Assembly: GCA_003168315.1 (NCBI GenBank)
Contig: PMSP01000365.1
Span: 1 to 5,702, forward strand
Length of the DNA: 5,702 nucleotides
From: Opitutaceae bacterium
GTDB taxonomy: Bacteria; Verrucomicrobiota; Verrucomicrobiia; Opitutales; Opitutaceae
Reading direction: 5' to 3'
The position numbers were made by a program, and so were the translations under genes. A model generated the notes under the pieces. It was not told the DNA's origin and did not search any database. It saw nothing but the letters and a program-made list of their open reading frames with translations. This document shows, one piece after another, positions 1 through 5,627 of the stretch (the stretch's first letter is position 1; the number at the start of each line of letters is the position of its first letter).

Positions 1-117
1 GTAAGTGCGCAGCGTCCCGGCAGCGGGATCGTACCGGTCGGGGTGGCTCCACAACTCGACGAACACATCCTGTACAACGTCCTGGGCGGCGCTATCGTCC
101 CCGAGGACGGCGAGCGC
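1..117 (-). other. ECF sigma-70 region 2-like segment, in frame at the end of the helicase reading
   Basis: Residues about 297-335 of the helicase frame read ALAVLGDDSAAQDVVQDVFV, then ELWSHPDRYDPAAGTLRTY. This closely follows the pattern of ECF sigma factor region 2 (L-x-GD-x-x-x-AE-D-VVQ-E-VF-x-x-LW, then P-x-x-YDP-x-x-G-x-LR-x-YL), which binds the core RNA polymerase and the -10 element. It does not resemble UvrD motif II or III. The switch lies somewhere in 103-141, where the helicase pattern (TYADQLETAL) and the sigma pattern (ALAVLGD) merge without breaking the frame. It may be an assembly join at a contig tip, a genuine recombination, or a fusion; the rest of a sigma gene would lie left of the window. 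The family call is made by pattern recognition only. Confidence 0.7.
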
Positions 118-1005
118 GGTCTCAAGCTGGTCGGCGTACGTCTGGATGCCGCGCTCCGCTCGCCAGGTCCTGAAGCGGAGCGAAAGCTCCGCGGCGAGGA
201 CACCGCCGGCCTGGGCGAGCCATCCCTTGAGCGGGGCAAAGAGCAGGCGGTAGAGCTCCTGGATCCCGCCGGCCTCCCCCGAGGGCTCCGGGATGGGAAG
301 CCGCTCGGAGTCCCGCCCGAGCTGCGCCATCCACCCGGCCGCCGTGGCCTTGTTCCGGGCGAGGGCATCGGCCGGCTTGCCCCTTCTCGCAGAGGCGTCC
401 CGGATCTGCGCGAGCGCCGCGGCCGAAGGCGGGGGCGCGGCGGCGGCGGGCGGGTCGACGAGGAGCCGCCGCGCCGCGGCGAGGTCCAGGTCCCGGGCGA
501 GCTCGAAGATCACGTCCAGCGACTCGTGGCGCAGGAACCTACCGACCTGCGGCGCGGGCAGGGAGGAGAACGTCATCGGGTCCTGCTCCAGGAATTCCTG
601 CCAGAAGGCGTCGTCATCCTCCTCGACCAGCGTGGGGTTCAGGTGGACGCCAAGCGTGCTGCCGTGCCGGCGCGCGAGGAGGAGGCAGAAGCTGTGGATC
701 GTCCCGAAGAAGACCCGCTCCAGCCGCGCCAGCGGCTCCGCGTCCCTCCGGTCCCCGTCGGCCATGCGGCGCAGGAGGACGGTGCGGGCCCGCTGCCTGA
801 TCTGGGCGGCCGCCTTCTTCGTGTACGTGACGACCGTCGTGCGCGCGAGCATCCCGGCGCCCTCCTCCGAGAGCGCAAGCGCGGCCAGGCGCTCGGAGAT
901 CGCCGTCGTCTTGCCGGAGCCGGCGTTCGCGACGACGGCGAAGTTGACCGCCCATTCGGCCGTGAACCGGTCGCGGGCGCCCTGGTCCGACGGGGCGCTA
1001 TTCAT
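1..1005 (-). CDS. UvrD/AddA-like superfamily 1 helicase, N-terminal part (3' end off the window)
   Basis: This is an ATP-dependent DNA helicase of the UvrD/RecB/AddA type, expected to work with the nuclease encoded just upstream in processing DNA ends. Reading from the ATG at 1005-1003 gives 335 residues with no stop before the window edge. Visible motifs are Q-like FTAEWAVNFAVVANA then Walker A GSGKTT (residues 29-34), motif Ia VVTYTKKAAAQIRQR (about 58-72) and motif Ib-like VFFGTIHSFC. A Pro/Ala-rich linker follows, then a helical stretch ending FRTWRAERGIQTYADQ (about 277-292), which is the usual segment just before motif II. The DExx box (DEAQD or similar) never appears; from about residue 298 the reading is sigma-factor-like (separate entry). 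The start is firm: a GGAGGAGG lies 6 nt upstream, and the ATG overlaps the end of the nuclease gene by 8 nt, implying translational coupling. The helicase assignment of the first ~290 residues is secure; what follows them is not. Confidence 0.9.
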   Translation of the reverse strand, partial: MNSAPSDQGARDRFTAEWAVNFAVVANAGSGKTTAISERLAALALSEEGAGMLARTTVVTYTKKAAAQIRQRARTVLLRRMADGDRRDAEPLARLERVFFGTIHSFCLLLARRHGSTLGVHLNPTLVEEDDDAFWQEFLEQDPMTFSSLPAPQVGRFLRHESLDVIFELARDLDLAAARRLLVDPPAAAAPPPSAAALAQIRDASARRGKPADALARNKATAAGWMAQLGRDSERLPIPEPSGEAGGIQELYRLLFAPLKGWLAQAGGVLAAELSLRFRTWRAERGIQTYADQLETALAVLGDDSAAQDVVQDVFVELWSHPDRYDPAAGTLRTY

Positions 1006-3907
1006 CCCTGGCCTCCTCCGCGGCCTCGGCCCGGGCCTCCGCCCCGGACCCGAAGGTCGCCGCGAACTTGGCGTCCAGGATCGCCGCCGCGATCGGCGCG
1101 CAGGCGAGCGGCCACTCGAAGCCGTGCGTGAACTCCGTCCGGTCGGCCGTGCGCGCCCCGTAGACGCCGGTCTCCAGGTGGTCCCCGATGACCGAGAGCT
1201 TCGCGCAGGCGGCCTCCAATTCCGCCGTCGCCATCACGCTCGGCGGGTCCTCGGGCTTCAGCATCCACACGTTGCCGGTGGCGCCGAGGGAGCGCGCGGC
1301 CTCGAGGTAGACGCCGAGCTGGAGCGACGCGCCGCCGGAAGCCATGCGGCTGGCCGAAAGCCCCGCGTCGCCGCCCGTCTTGAAGTCGACGATCTCGACC
1401 CTGGCGCCCCCCCACGACGGGCGGTCGGAAAGGACAAGGTCCATCCGGCCGCCGACGGCGGCGCGCCGCCCCGCGCCCACCGGGATGGTCGCCCCGTCGG
1501 GAAGCCTGGCCTCGATCGCGCAGAAAGGGGCAGGCGGCAGCTGGTAGACGCGGGCGAGGAGCTCGCGCGAGGCGCGCGAGACGTCCATGTGGAACGAATC
1601 CCAGTACCGGTCCGAGGGCCACCGCGACCGGAGGCCCGCGAGCTCGACGGCGAGCGCGGCCTCCGCGGTCTCCCGCGCGGGAAACTCGCTGAAGGCGCCC
1701 TCTATGGGGATTCCCGACAGGGCCGCAGCCAGGACGCGGTGGACGGTTTCCCCGACCGCCTTTCTTCTCGCGCGCGCGAATGGGCGCCACTCGACCCGGC
1801 GGATGCGCAGCACCGCGTCAAACCAGAGGGTGGCGGGATCGACCACCCCGCGCTCGACCTGCTTCGCCGAAAGGCGAGCCGGCCGGGCGCCCCCCGGGTC
1901 GCCAAGGAAGAACTCGTCAAAGGGCTCGGAAGCCCTGCGCCGCCGCTCCCAGACGCCCAGCCAGTCTCCCGGGATCCCCACCGTCCCGGCGGCCCGTTTC
2001 CCCCGGTCCCCCCCGGCCATCGCCTCGAACGCATCCTTTCCTCCCTCCGCCTCCGGGAGCAGGCCCTTGGCCCACATCACCCTCTCGAGCCATGCGTTCG
2101 GGCCGAGCCTCACCTCGGGTTCCTCCTCGCTGAAGAGCGCCGCGCTGAAGAGGACGCGGCGCCTCGTGTCCCTGGCAATGGCGCAGTAGAGCCGCCGCTC
2201 AAGGGCCGCCCTGGCGTCGCTCGGGGGAAGGCCGAGCGAGACCCGGCCCGCTGACTTCTCGAGGCTCCCGCGCTCCTCGTCCCCCAGCCACGCGCTCGGC
2301 TCCCTCGGCACCGGCCAGATCCCGGCGTTCGCCTCCGTGAAGATGGTGTCCGACCAGGCGACCCCCGCGGCGCGCCGGCACGTGGTGAGGGTCACCCTGG
2401 CAAAGACGCTCCTGCCCGGCGCAGTGGCCGCGGGGGCCTTCTCGGGGAGGAAGGAGCGGATCGCCTCCAGGAGGGCGGCCGCCGGCATCGGCTCGGCCGA
2501 CTTGTCCGCGAACTCGCGCAGGACGGACCACCCGGCGGGGTTCTCGGTCACGGAGAGCCTCGCGCTGGCCGCCTCAAAGCGGCCGACGGCGTCACCGGCC
2601 GCCAGCATCGCCGGCCAAGGGGGCATGAGGAGCCGGGCGACCATCCCAATCTCCCTCCAGTCGTCCTTGTCCGAGGCCGCGAGGCGTTCCACGTGGGGCG
2701 CCACCCCATGGGACTGCGCCTCGTCGAAGAGCCGCTGGCACCCGTCCCTCGCCTGGCCCGGGGAGAGGCTCACGAGGTTCTGCGAGGCCAGGAGCGGCCA
2801 GAGGGCGAGCAGTTCCTCGAACCTGCCGCCCCTCTCGTAGAAGTCGGCGAGGGCGCGCTGGATCCGGACGTCGACGGGCGGCGTGCCGGCCGTCCCTATC
2901 AGGTCGGCGTAGGCGACATGCCTCTCCTCAAGGAGGCCGACCAGCCTCGCATGCGCCGAGCCCGCCCCGGGGAAGACGACGGCGACGCTCTCGGAGCCCT
3001 CCGCAAGGAAGCGCTCGACCGCGGCGGCGACAAGTCCCATCTCGTCCGAGCGCGAAACTCCGACCATCGCGCCCGCGCGGTCGGCCGACCCGCCCGCCCC
3101 GGACCAGAGCTCCGCGACGGCCGAGCAAGTCTCCTGCGGGTCCTCGGCGTCGATGGGCCCCGCCTCGACCCCCAGCGCCTTCTCCCAGGCCCCGACCCAT
3201 TCCTCGTCGGCCGCGCTCCTTCCGGCGAAATCCGGCTCGGCGACGGCGACCCGGACCGTGTCGCAGCGCCAGGCAAGGGCGACCAAGCCGAAGAATTCCC
3301 CCCACCCCTCCGCCCCCCCCGCCATGACGAGGAGCCTGTCGGCGACCCTGGGAGCCCCCTCCGGCGGATCCTCCGACTCCGCCTTGTCCCGCACCGGTGC
3401 GAGCGCGTAGCCGCGCGCCCCTATCCACGCCGCCATCTCGCCGAACACCTGCCTCAGCTCCGGCCGCGGGAACTGCTCGGCCGTGAAGCCGGCCCGGATC
3501 AGGCTCTCGAAGTCGTCCAAGGCCGATTCCAGGTCGCTTTCCAGGCTCCTCCATAGGCCGCGGGCGGGGTCGTCGGGGCCCATCGGCCCCAGGCGCTCCG
3601 CAATCCGGGTTCGAAGGATGAGGAGCTCGAGGCTCCTGCCCAGGCTGGCGGCGGCTCCCCGCTTCTTCCTTGCGAGGGAGGGCGTCAGGAACTCGACGCC
3701 GAGGAGGGCGACCTCCTCCTCCAGGCATCTCTGCTTCAGCGCCTGGGTCTGTCCCCGCGTGGGCGCGACCACGATCGAGCGGGCGAGGCGGCCGCGGCCC
3801 GACTCGAGCCAGGGGCGCACGATCCCGCGCCAATCGCCGTCGGCGAAACGCGAGAAGAACAGTTCTGCGCCGGGATGGGTCTTCAACTTGGGATGGCACG
3901 GAGCCAT
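998..3907 (-). CDS. AddB-like protein with C-terminal RecB-family PD-(D/E)XK nuclease
   Basis: This 969-residue protein is probably the nuclease/scaffold partner of the adjacent helicase in an AddAB-like enzyme acting on double-strand breaks. The N-terminal part keeps an inactive-helicase layout: VVAPTRGQTQALKQRC near residue 46, no Walker A, and the AddB/RecC-type NAGIWP motif at 527-532 (after SDTIFTEA). The C-terminal nuclease carries the expected residues in order: GETVH (H723), E799 in AIEARLP, GRMD (D823), IVDFKTG (D841, K843) and QLGVY (Q863, Y867), so it looks catalytically complete. The four cysteines that hold an iron-sulphur cluster in Bacillus AddB are not arranged around this domain; only isolated Cys are present. 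It follows rpsT by 13 nt and overlaps the helicase start by 8 nt. The ATG at 3907 is the first in frame but has no clear ribosome binding site and lies in a hairpin. Residues 1-10 are therefore doubtful, and a TTG at 3886 is an alternative. Confidence 0.9.
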   Translation of the reverse strand: MAPCHPKLKTHPGAELFFSRFADGDWRGIVRPWLESGRGRLARSIVVAPTRGQTQALKQRCLEEEVALLGVEFLTPSLARKKRGAAASLGRSLELLILRTRIAERLGPMGPDDPARGLWRSLESDLESALDDFESLIRAGFTAEQFPRPELRQVFGEMAAWIGARGYALAPVRDKAESEDPPEGAPRVADRLLVMAGGAEGWGEFFGLVALAWRCDTVRVAVAEPDFAGRSAADEEWVGAWEKALGVEAGPIDAEDPQETCSAVAELWSGAGGSADRAGAMVGVSRSDEMGLVAAAVERFLAEGSESVAVVFPGAGSAHARLVGLLEERHVAYADLIGTAGTPPVDVRIQRALADFYERGGRFEELLALWPLLASQNLVSLSPGQARDGCQRLFDEAQSHGVAPHVERLAASDKDDWREIGMVARLLMPPWPAMLAAGDAVGRFEAASARLSVTENPAGWSVLREFADKSAEPMPAAALLEAIRSFLPEKAPAATAPGRSVFARVTLTTCRRAAGVAWSDTIFTEANAGIWPVPREPSAWLGDEERGSLEKSAGRVSLGLPPSDARAALERRLYCAIARDTRRRVLFSAALFSEEEPEVRLGPNAWLERVMWAKGLLPEAEGGKDAFEAMAGGDRGKRAAGTVGIPGDWLGVWERRRRASEPFDEFFLGDPGGARPARLSAKQVERGVVDPATLWFDAVLRIRRVEWRPFARARRKAVGETVHRVLAAALSGIPIEGAFSEFPARETAEAALAVELAGLRSRWPSDRYWDSFHMDVSRASRELLARVYQLPPAPFCAIEARLPDGATIPVGAGRRAAVGGRMDLVLSDRPSWGGARVEIVDFKTGGDAGLSASRMASGGASLQLGVYLEAARSLGATGNVWMLKPEDPPSVMATAELEAACAKLSVIGDHLETGVYGARTADRTEFTHGFEWPLACAPIAAAILDAKFAATFGSGAEARAEAAEEARDE
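1012..1019 (-). promoter_or_regulatory. Shine-Dalgarno of the helicase gene
   Basis: The minus strand reads GGAGGAGG, six bases before the ATG at 1005. It lies inside the last codons of the nuclease gene, so ribosomes ending the nuclease can reinitiate on the helicase. It fixes the helicase start and is the clearest ribosome binding site in the left half; rpsT and the nuclease gene show none comparable. Confidence 0.85.
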
Positions 3908-3912
3908 CCCAA
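3888..3912 (-). promoter_or_regulatory. Perfect 10-bp hairpin between rpsT and the nuclease gene, enclosing its start codon
   Basis: Arms TTGGGATGGC and GCCATCCCAA pair perfectly around a 5-nt loop. On the minus-strand transcript the stem begins 8 nt after the rpsT stop, and the nuclease ATG (3907-3905) is within its 5' arm. Neither strand has a U-run after the stem, so it is not a standard intrinsic terminator. It could lower nuclease translation relative to S20, act as an mRNA end-processing or attenuation site after rpsT, or mean that the true nuclease start is downstream. The pairing is seen directly; the function is inferred. Confidence 0.6.
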
Positions 3913-3920
3913 AATCGGCG

Positions 3921-4181
3921 TCACTTCGCGAGCACGTACTTCGCCGCGTGCGACTTCGCGCGGGAGGCGGCGTTCCTGTGGACGACGCCGGACTTCACGG
4001 CCTTGCTGATCGCGGAAACGTAGGCGATCCCGGCCGCCTTCGACTTCGCCGCGTCGCCGGCCTTCACCGCCGCGCCAAAGGCCTTGTGGAGCGTCTTCAA
4101 ACGGGTCTTGACCGCCTTGTTGCGGAGGGTCAGGCGCACCGTCTTGCGGGCTGCCTTGATAGCGGATTGGGTGTTGGCCAT
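3921..4181 (-). CDS. rpsT: 30S ribosomal protein S20
   Basis: S20 binds 16S rRNA early in assembly of the small ribosomal subunit. The 86-residue product is of typical length, very Lys/Arg/Ala-rich, and starts MANTQSAIKAARKTVRLTLR, the conserved S20 N-terminus. The middle has RLKTLHKAF, and the C-terminal part GVVHRNAASRAKSHAAKY matches the family's second rRNA-binding helix (the usual G-x-x-H-x-N-x-A-x-R-x-K-S pattern). The start ATG at 4181 is fixed by the MAN start. The 5' side shows no strong Shine-Dalgarno. It is the first gene of the presumed rpsT-nuclease-helicase transcript and marks the right limit of the GC-rich core region. Confidence 0.97.
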   Translation of the reverse strand: MANTQSAIKAARKTVRLTLRNKAVKTRLKTLHKAFGAAVKAGDAAKSKAAGIAYVSAISKAVKSGVVHRNAASRAKSHAAKYVLAK

Positions 4182-4207
4182 GGTCTATGTGATGTTCGGA
4201 GCCGGCC

Positions 4208-4236
4208 ATGGACTCAAACGGACGATGGCGAGTCAA
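4208..4236 (-). promoter_or_regulatory. rpsT: Weak candidate promoter for rpsT
   Basis: On the minus strand TTGACT (4236-4231) is a good -35 hexamer. Seventeen bases on, GTCCAT (4213-4208) is a poor -10. A second pairing, TTGAGT then CATCAC/ATAGAC, is no better. A promoter must exist in this area to express rpsT if the transcript starts here, but the sequence does not decide which it is. Confidence 0.2.
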
Positions 4237-4344
4237 GGGTGTAGTGGTCCGGGCAGTGGTCAGTATGTGGATTTCAGCTGGAATAGCTGGCCGTCGGGCA
4301 CACGTTTGGCACATGACCCGAGAGCAACGCGCCAACCTGCTTAA

Positions 4345-4407
4345 AAGCCGCTTCAAGGCTTGCGGGGGCATTCCTTGGCCACCTTGCGAGCCGAGAGCCC
4401 CCAAGCC
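4345..4407. other. Potential structured RNA element with two alternative pairings
   Basis: GGCTT (4357-4361) and GGGGGC (4364-4369) pair with GCCCCC (4397-4402) and AAGCC (4403-4407), leaving a 2-nt bulge. Inside, CTTGGC (4374-4379) pairs with GCCGAG (4390-4395), with one G-U wobble on the plus strand, closing a 10-nt loop. Upstream, AAGCC (4345-4349) can instead pair with the same GGCTT, so two states exclude one another. This is the layout of an attenuator-like element, but the transcribed strand, the downstream target and any ligand are unknown, and no T-run follows. It matches no riboswitch or integron attC site that I recognise. Confidence 0.35.
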
Positions 4408-4605
4408 AGTCTATCAGGCCCGTAACGGAGGATCCAACTGCCTGAACGAGTGCGAACCCGAGCTAAATATTCGCAGGTGCCCCGAGTTCTTCCGTAAGCC
4501 CCAAAAACGCTCCAAGCCCCTTTGGATTAAGCATAATCGTGGACAGTCAGTCCTTGGGCGAATCGCTCAGAAGCTGAACCGGAAGCTCCCGCGAGCGCTT
4601 GACCC

Positions 4606-4893
4606 GTGAACGCCGATTTCGTTTCGTTGGAGATGCCTAACCGCTCAAGCTCTAAAGACCCTAATGTCTCGGCGTTTTCGATCATGCGACAGACGACGGA
4701 CGGCACAACTGCCCCATTTAGCGATGTTTCTTCGGCATTAGATAACGCAGCACTCCGAAAGCAGCTGATGCAGGAAATGGGGCGGCGCGGTGGTCAGAAA
4801 GGCGGGAAAGCGCGGGCCGAGTCCATGACCAAGGCTAGGCGAAAAGAAATTGCTGAAAAAGCCGCTAAAGCGAGATGGAATAAATCTTTATGA
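4606..4893 (+). CDS. Small basic protein with GGxKGGKAR / RKEIAxKAAxARW tail, function unknown
   Basis: The conserved part is the C-terminal half: EMGRRGGQKGGKARAES followed by TKARRKEIAEKAAKARW. This very basic, glycine/alanine/lysine-rich tail recurs in many small uncharacterised bacterial proteins and in KGG-type stress proteins; nucleic-acid binding is plausible but unproven. The N-terminal ~45 residues are Ser/Thr/Asp-rich and show no motif. The start is uncertain: GTG at 4606 (95 residues), ATG at 4633 (GGAG abuts it directly) or ATG at 4684 (69 residues) all lack a well-spaced ribosome site. The stop TGA overlaps the end of the opposing minus gene by 6 bases. Codon use is much less GC-biased than in the rpsT operon. 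Coding status rests on the tail motif. Confidence 0.6.
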   Translation: MNADFVSLEMPNRSSSKDPNVSAFSIMRQTTDGTTAPFSDVSSALDNAALRKQLMQEMGRRGGQKGGKARAESMTKARRKEIAEKAAKARWNKSL

Positions 4894-5121
4894 GTCCAGG
4901 CTATTTGGGGGCATTTTAGGCAATCGTTCCTGCCTCACCCAATCACCAAAATCGCTAGCGACGGCGGCTTCTATTTGCGCGCCTGTTGTCTGGTACAGAT
5001 CAGCCGCCTCTTGAAGTATGGAGCGATAGCGCTCAAGCAGGGTATCCTTCTTTGATCCGGCTCGGATACGAAGTTCGAATTTTGCCTCGTGCAGGCGTGC
5101 TATAACTTCAGGCCGCGCCAC
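4888..5121 (-). CDS. Small hypothetical protein, second gene of an overlapping pair
   Basis: I do not recognise this 77-residue product. It is predicted to be mostly helical: a charged N-terminal helix (PEVIARLHEAKFELRIRAGS), then LLERYRSILQEAADLY, then IEAAVASDFGDWVRQERL, ending in a Pro-rich tail. There is no signal peptide, membrane segment or recognisable catalytic motif. The start is GTG at 5121, inside the last codons of the upstream minus gene (14-nt overlap). A weak GAAGG lies well upstream, so expression probably depends on translational coupling. Its TAA overlaps the TGA of the opposing plus gene. An overlapping pair of small genes under a dyad-bearing promoter is compatible with a toxin-antitoxin or phage-type module, but nothing in the protein itself shows this. 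Confidence 0.55.
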   Translation of the reverse strand: MARPEVIARLHEAKFELRIRAGSKKDTLLERYRSILQEAADLYQTTGAQIEAAVASDFGDWVRQERLPKMPPNSLDS

Positions 5122-5434
5122 CGAAAATGCGGGCCTTCAGGTCTCCGACTTCTTTTTTAGTGAAGCCGTGATGCCATTCGCGGTAACTCTGGGAGAGTTC
5201 CTCAACGTATGCATCAATTTGGGAATAGGTGATATTTATAGATGCCAAATATCCGTCCTTTAGGGTTTTAGCTTTAAGGAGCAAAGCGTTTCCAACCGCC
5301 ATTAAGGCATTAAGGCACATTGCATGAAACCTGAGGTCTTCCTCCTTCGGCTCTCCGAGAATGATCCTGCGAAGCTCTACCTTCCTGAAGTATTTCACCG
5401 CCAAATCCCATTGGAAAAGGGATTTTACAAACAA
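5108..5434 (-). CDS. Hypothetical helical protein, first gene of the pair, 5' end unclear
   Basis: This product is not recognised. The 108 residues from a TTG at 5434 contain LFQWDLAVKYFRKVELRRII, a helix-rich centre AMCLNALMAVGNALLLKAKT, and SQIDAYVEELSQSYREWHHG near the C-terminus. The frame stays open upstream to a TAA at 5518-5516, and that extension (ITPQEWQGVKELIDELEQDA) reads like natural protein. The real N-terminus is therefore probably longer, yet no ATG or GTG lies in frame there; CTG at 5458 and ATA codons are the only other options. Either the original start was lost (a decayed or truncated gene) or a non-standard start is used. Its TGA lies inside the next gene's start region. 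The YREWHH segment slightly recalls a HEPN R-x-H motif, but the spacing is wrong. Confidence 0.5.
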   Translation of the reverse strand: MFVKSLFQWDLAVKYFRKVELRRIILGEPKEEDLRFHAMCLNALMAVGNALLLKAKTLKDGYLASINITYSQIDAYVEELSQSYREWHHGFTKKEVGDLKARIFGGAA

Positions 5435-5463
5435 CTCGCATTGAGCATCTTGCTCCAGCTCAT
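5425..5463 (-). CDS. Possible 12-codon leader ORF with strong ribosome site
   Basis: AAGGAG (5476-5471) lies 7 nt before an ATG (5463), the best-spaced ribosome site in the right half. The ORF reads MSWSKMLNASCL and stops at 5425-5427, overlapping the TTG that begins the 108-residue gene in the -1 frame. It may be a leader peptide coupling translation to that gene, or may mark the original start of the gene displaced by an indel. Such a short ORF could also be chance. Confidence 0.3.
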   Translation of the reverse strand: MSWSKMLNASCL

Positions 5464-5594
5464 CTATTAGCTCCTTAACCCCCTGCCATTCTTGAGGGGT
5501 TATCGATTCTTCAGGTTAGGGAGCCATCTGCATAAACTGACATTACCGGCGGTGCTATGTGCCGTCAAGCCGCCCCGTCGGAGAGTAAAAACAA

Positions 5595-5622
5595 AATATA
5601 TAATATATGCTTGACCGCTCAA
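5595..5622 (-). promoter_or_regulatory. Minus-strand promoter of the small gene pair
   Basis: TTGAGC (5622-5617), a 16-base spacer, and TATATT (5600-5595) within an AT-rich run form the best sigma-70-type promoter in the window. It points at the two overlapping minus genes, 80 bases before their open frame begins at 5515. Its -35 lies inside a perfect dyad (separate entry), so repression by a dyad-binding protein is likely if the promoter is active. A TATAAT also occurs on the plus strand (5599-5604) but lacks a -35. Confidence 0.5.
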
Positions 5623-5627
5623 GCATA
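5606..5627. repeat. Perfect inverted repeat, candidate operator
   Basis: Arms TATGCTTGA (5606-5614) and TCAAGCATA (5619-5627) are exact reverse complements around CCGC. The 9-bp half-sites and 13-base centre-to-centre spacing suit a dimeric helix-turn-helix or ribbon-helix-helix regulator more than a terminator, since no T-run follows on either strand. The dyad covers the -35 of the minus promoter. An 11-base portion (ACCGCTCAAGC) recurs at 4640-4650 and an 8-base GCTTGACC at 4597-4604, both around the start of the convergent plus gene. No regulator gene is identified in the window. Confidence 0.5.

Larger units (their letters stand above)
4182..4605. other. Gene-free interval between rpsT and the accessory region
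   Basis: I see no convincing gene in these 424 bases. An open plus-strand frame from 4208 (133 codons) has no family resemblance, no ribosome site, and would run through the rpsT promoter region. The interval holds the rpsT leader, two copies of AGTGGTC close together (about 4243-4258), a structured element at 4357-4407, and the point where base composition drops from the core value. The change from GC-rich to near-balanced composition begins here, which fits the edge of an acquired segment beside rpsT. No tRNA or clear attachment-site repeat is visible. Confidence 0.6.

Noticed and set aside
43..2254. Long plus-strand open frames opposite the helicase and nuclease genes
   Set aside because: They are Arg/Pro/Gly/Ala-rich, match no family, and lie antisense to genes with clear motifs; they are stop-poor shadows of GC-rich coding DNA.
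4303..4322. Sigma-54-like TGGCAC around 4307
   Set aside because: The -24 half is good, but the -12 position reads CCGAG instead of TTGC, so the promoter pattern fails.
4340..4450. Integron attC site or tRNA gene
   Set aside because: There is paired structure, but no RYYYAAC/GTTRRRY core sites and no T-loop GGTTC-A/G-A with an acceptor stem.
4208..4609. 133-codon plus-strand ORF upstream of rpsT
   Set aside because: There is no ribosome site, no family resemblance and unnatural composition, and it overlaps the rpsT leader and promoter region.
5170..5200. HEPN RNase motif in the 108-residue protein
   Set aside because: YREWHH gives R-x-x-H, not the R-x4-6-H spacing, and the surrounding helix pattern is not diagnostic.
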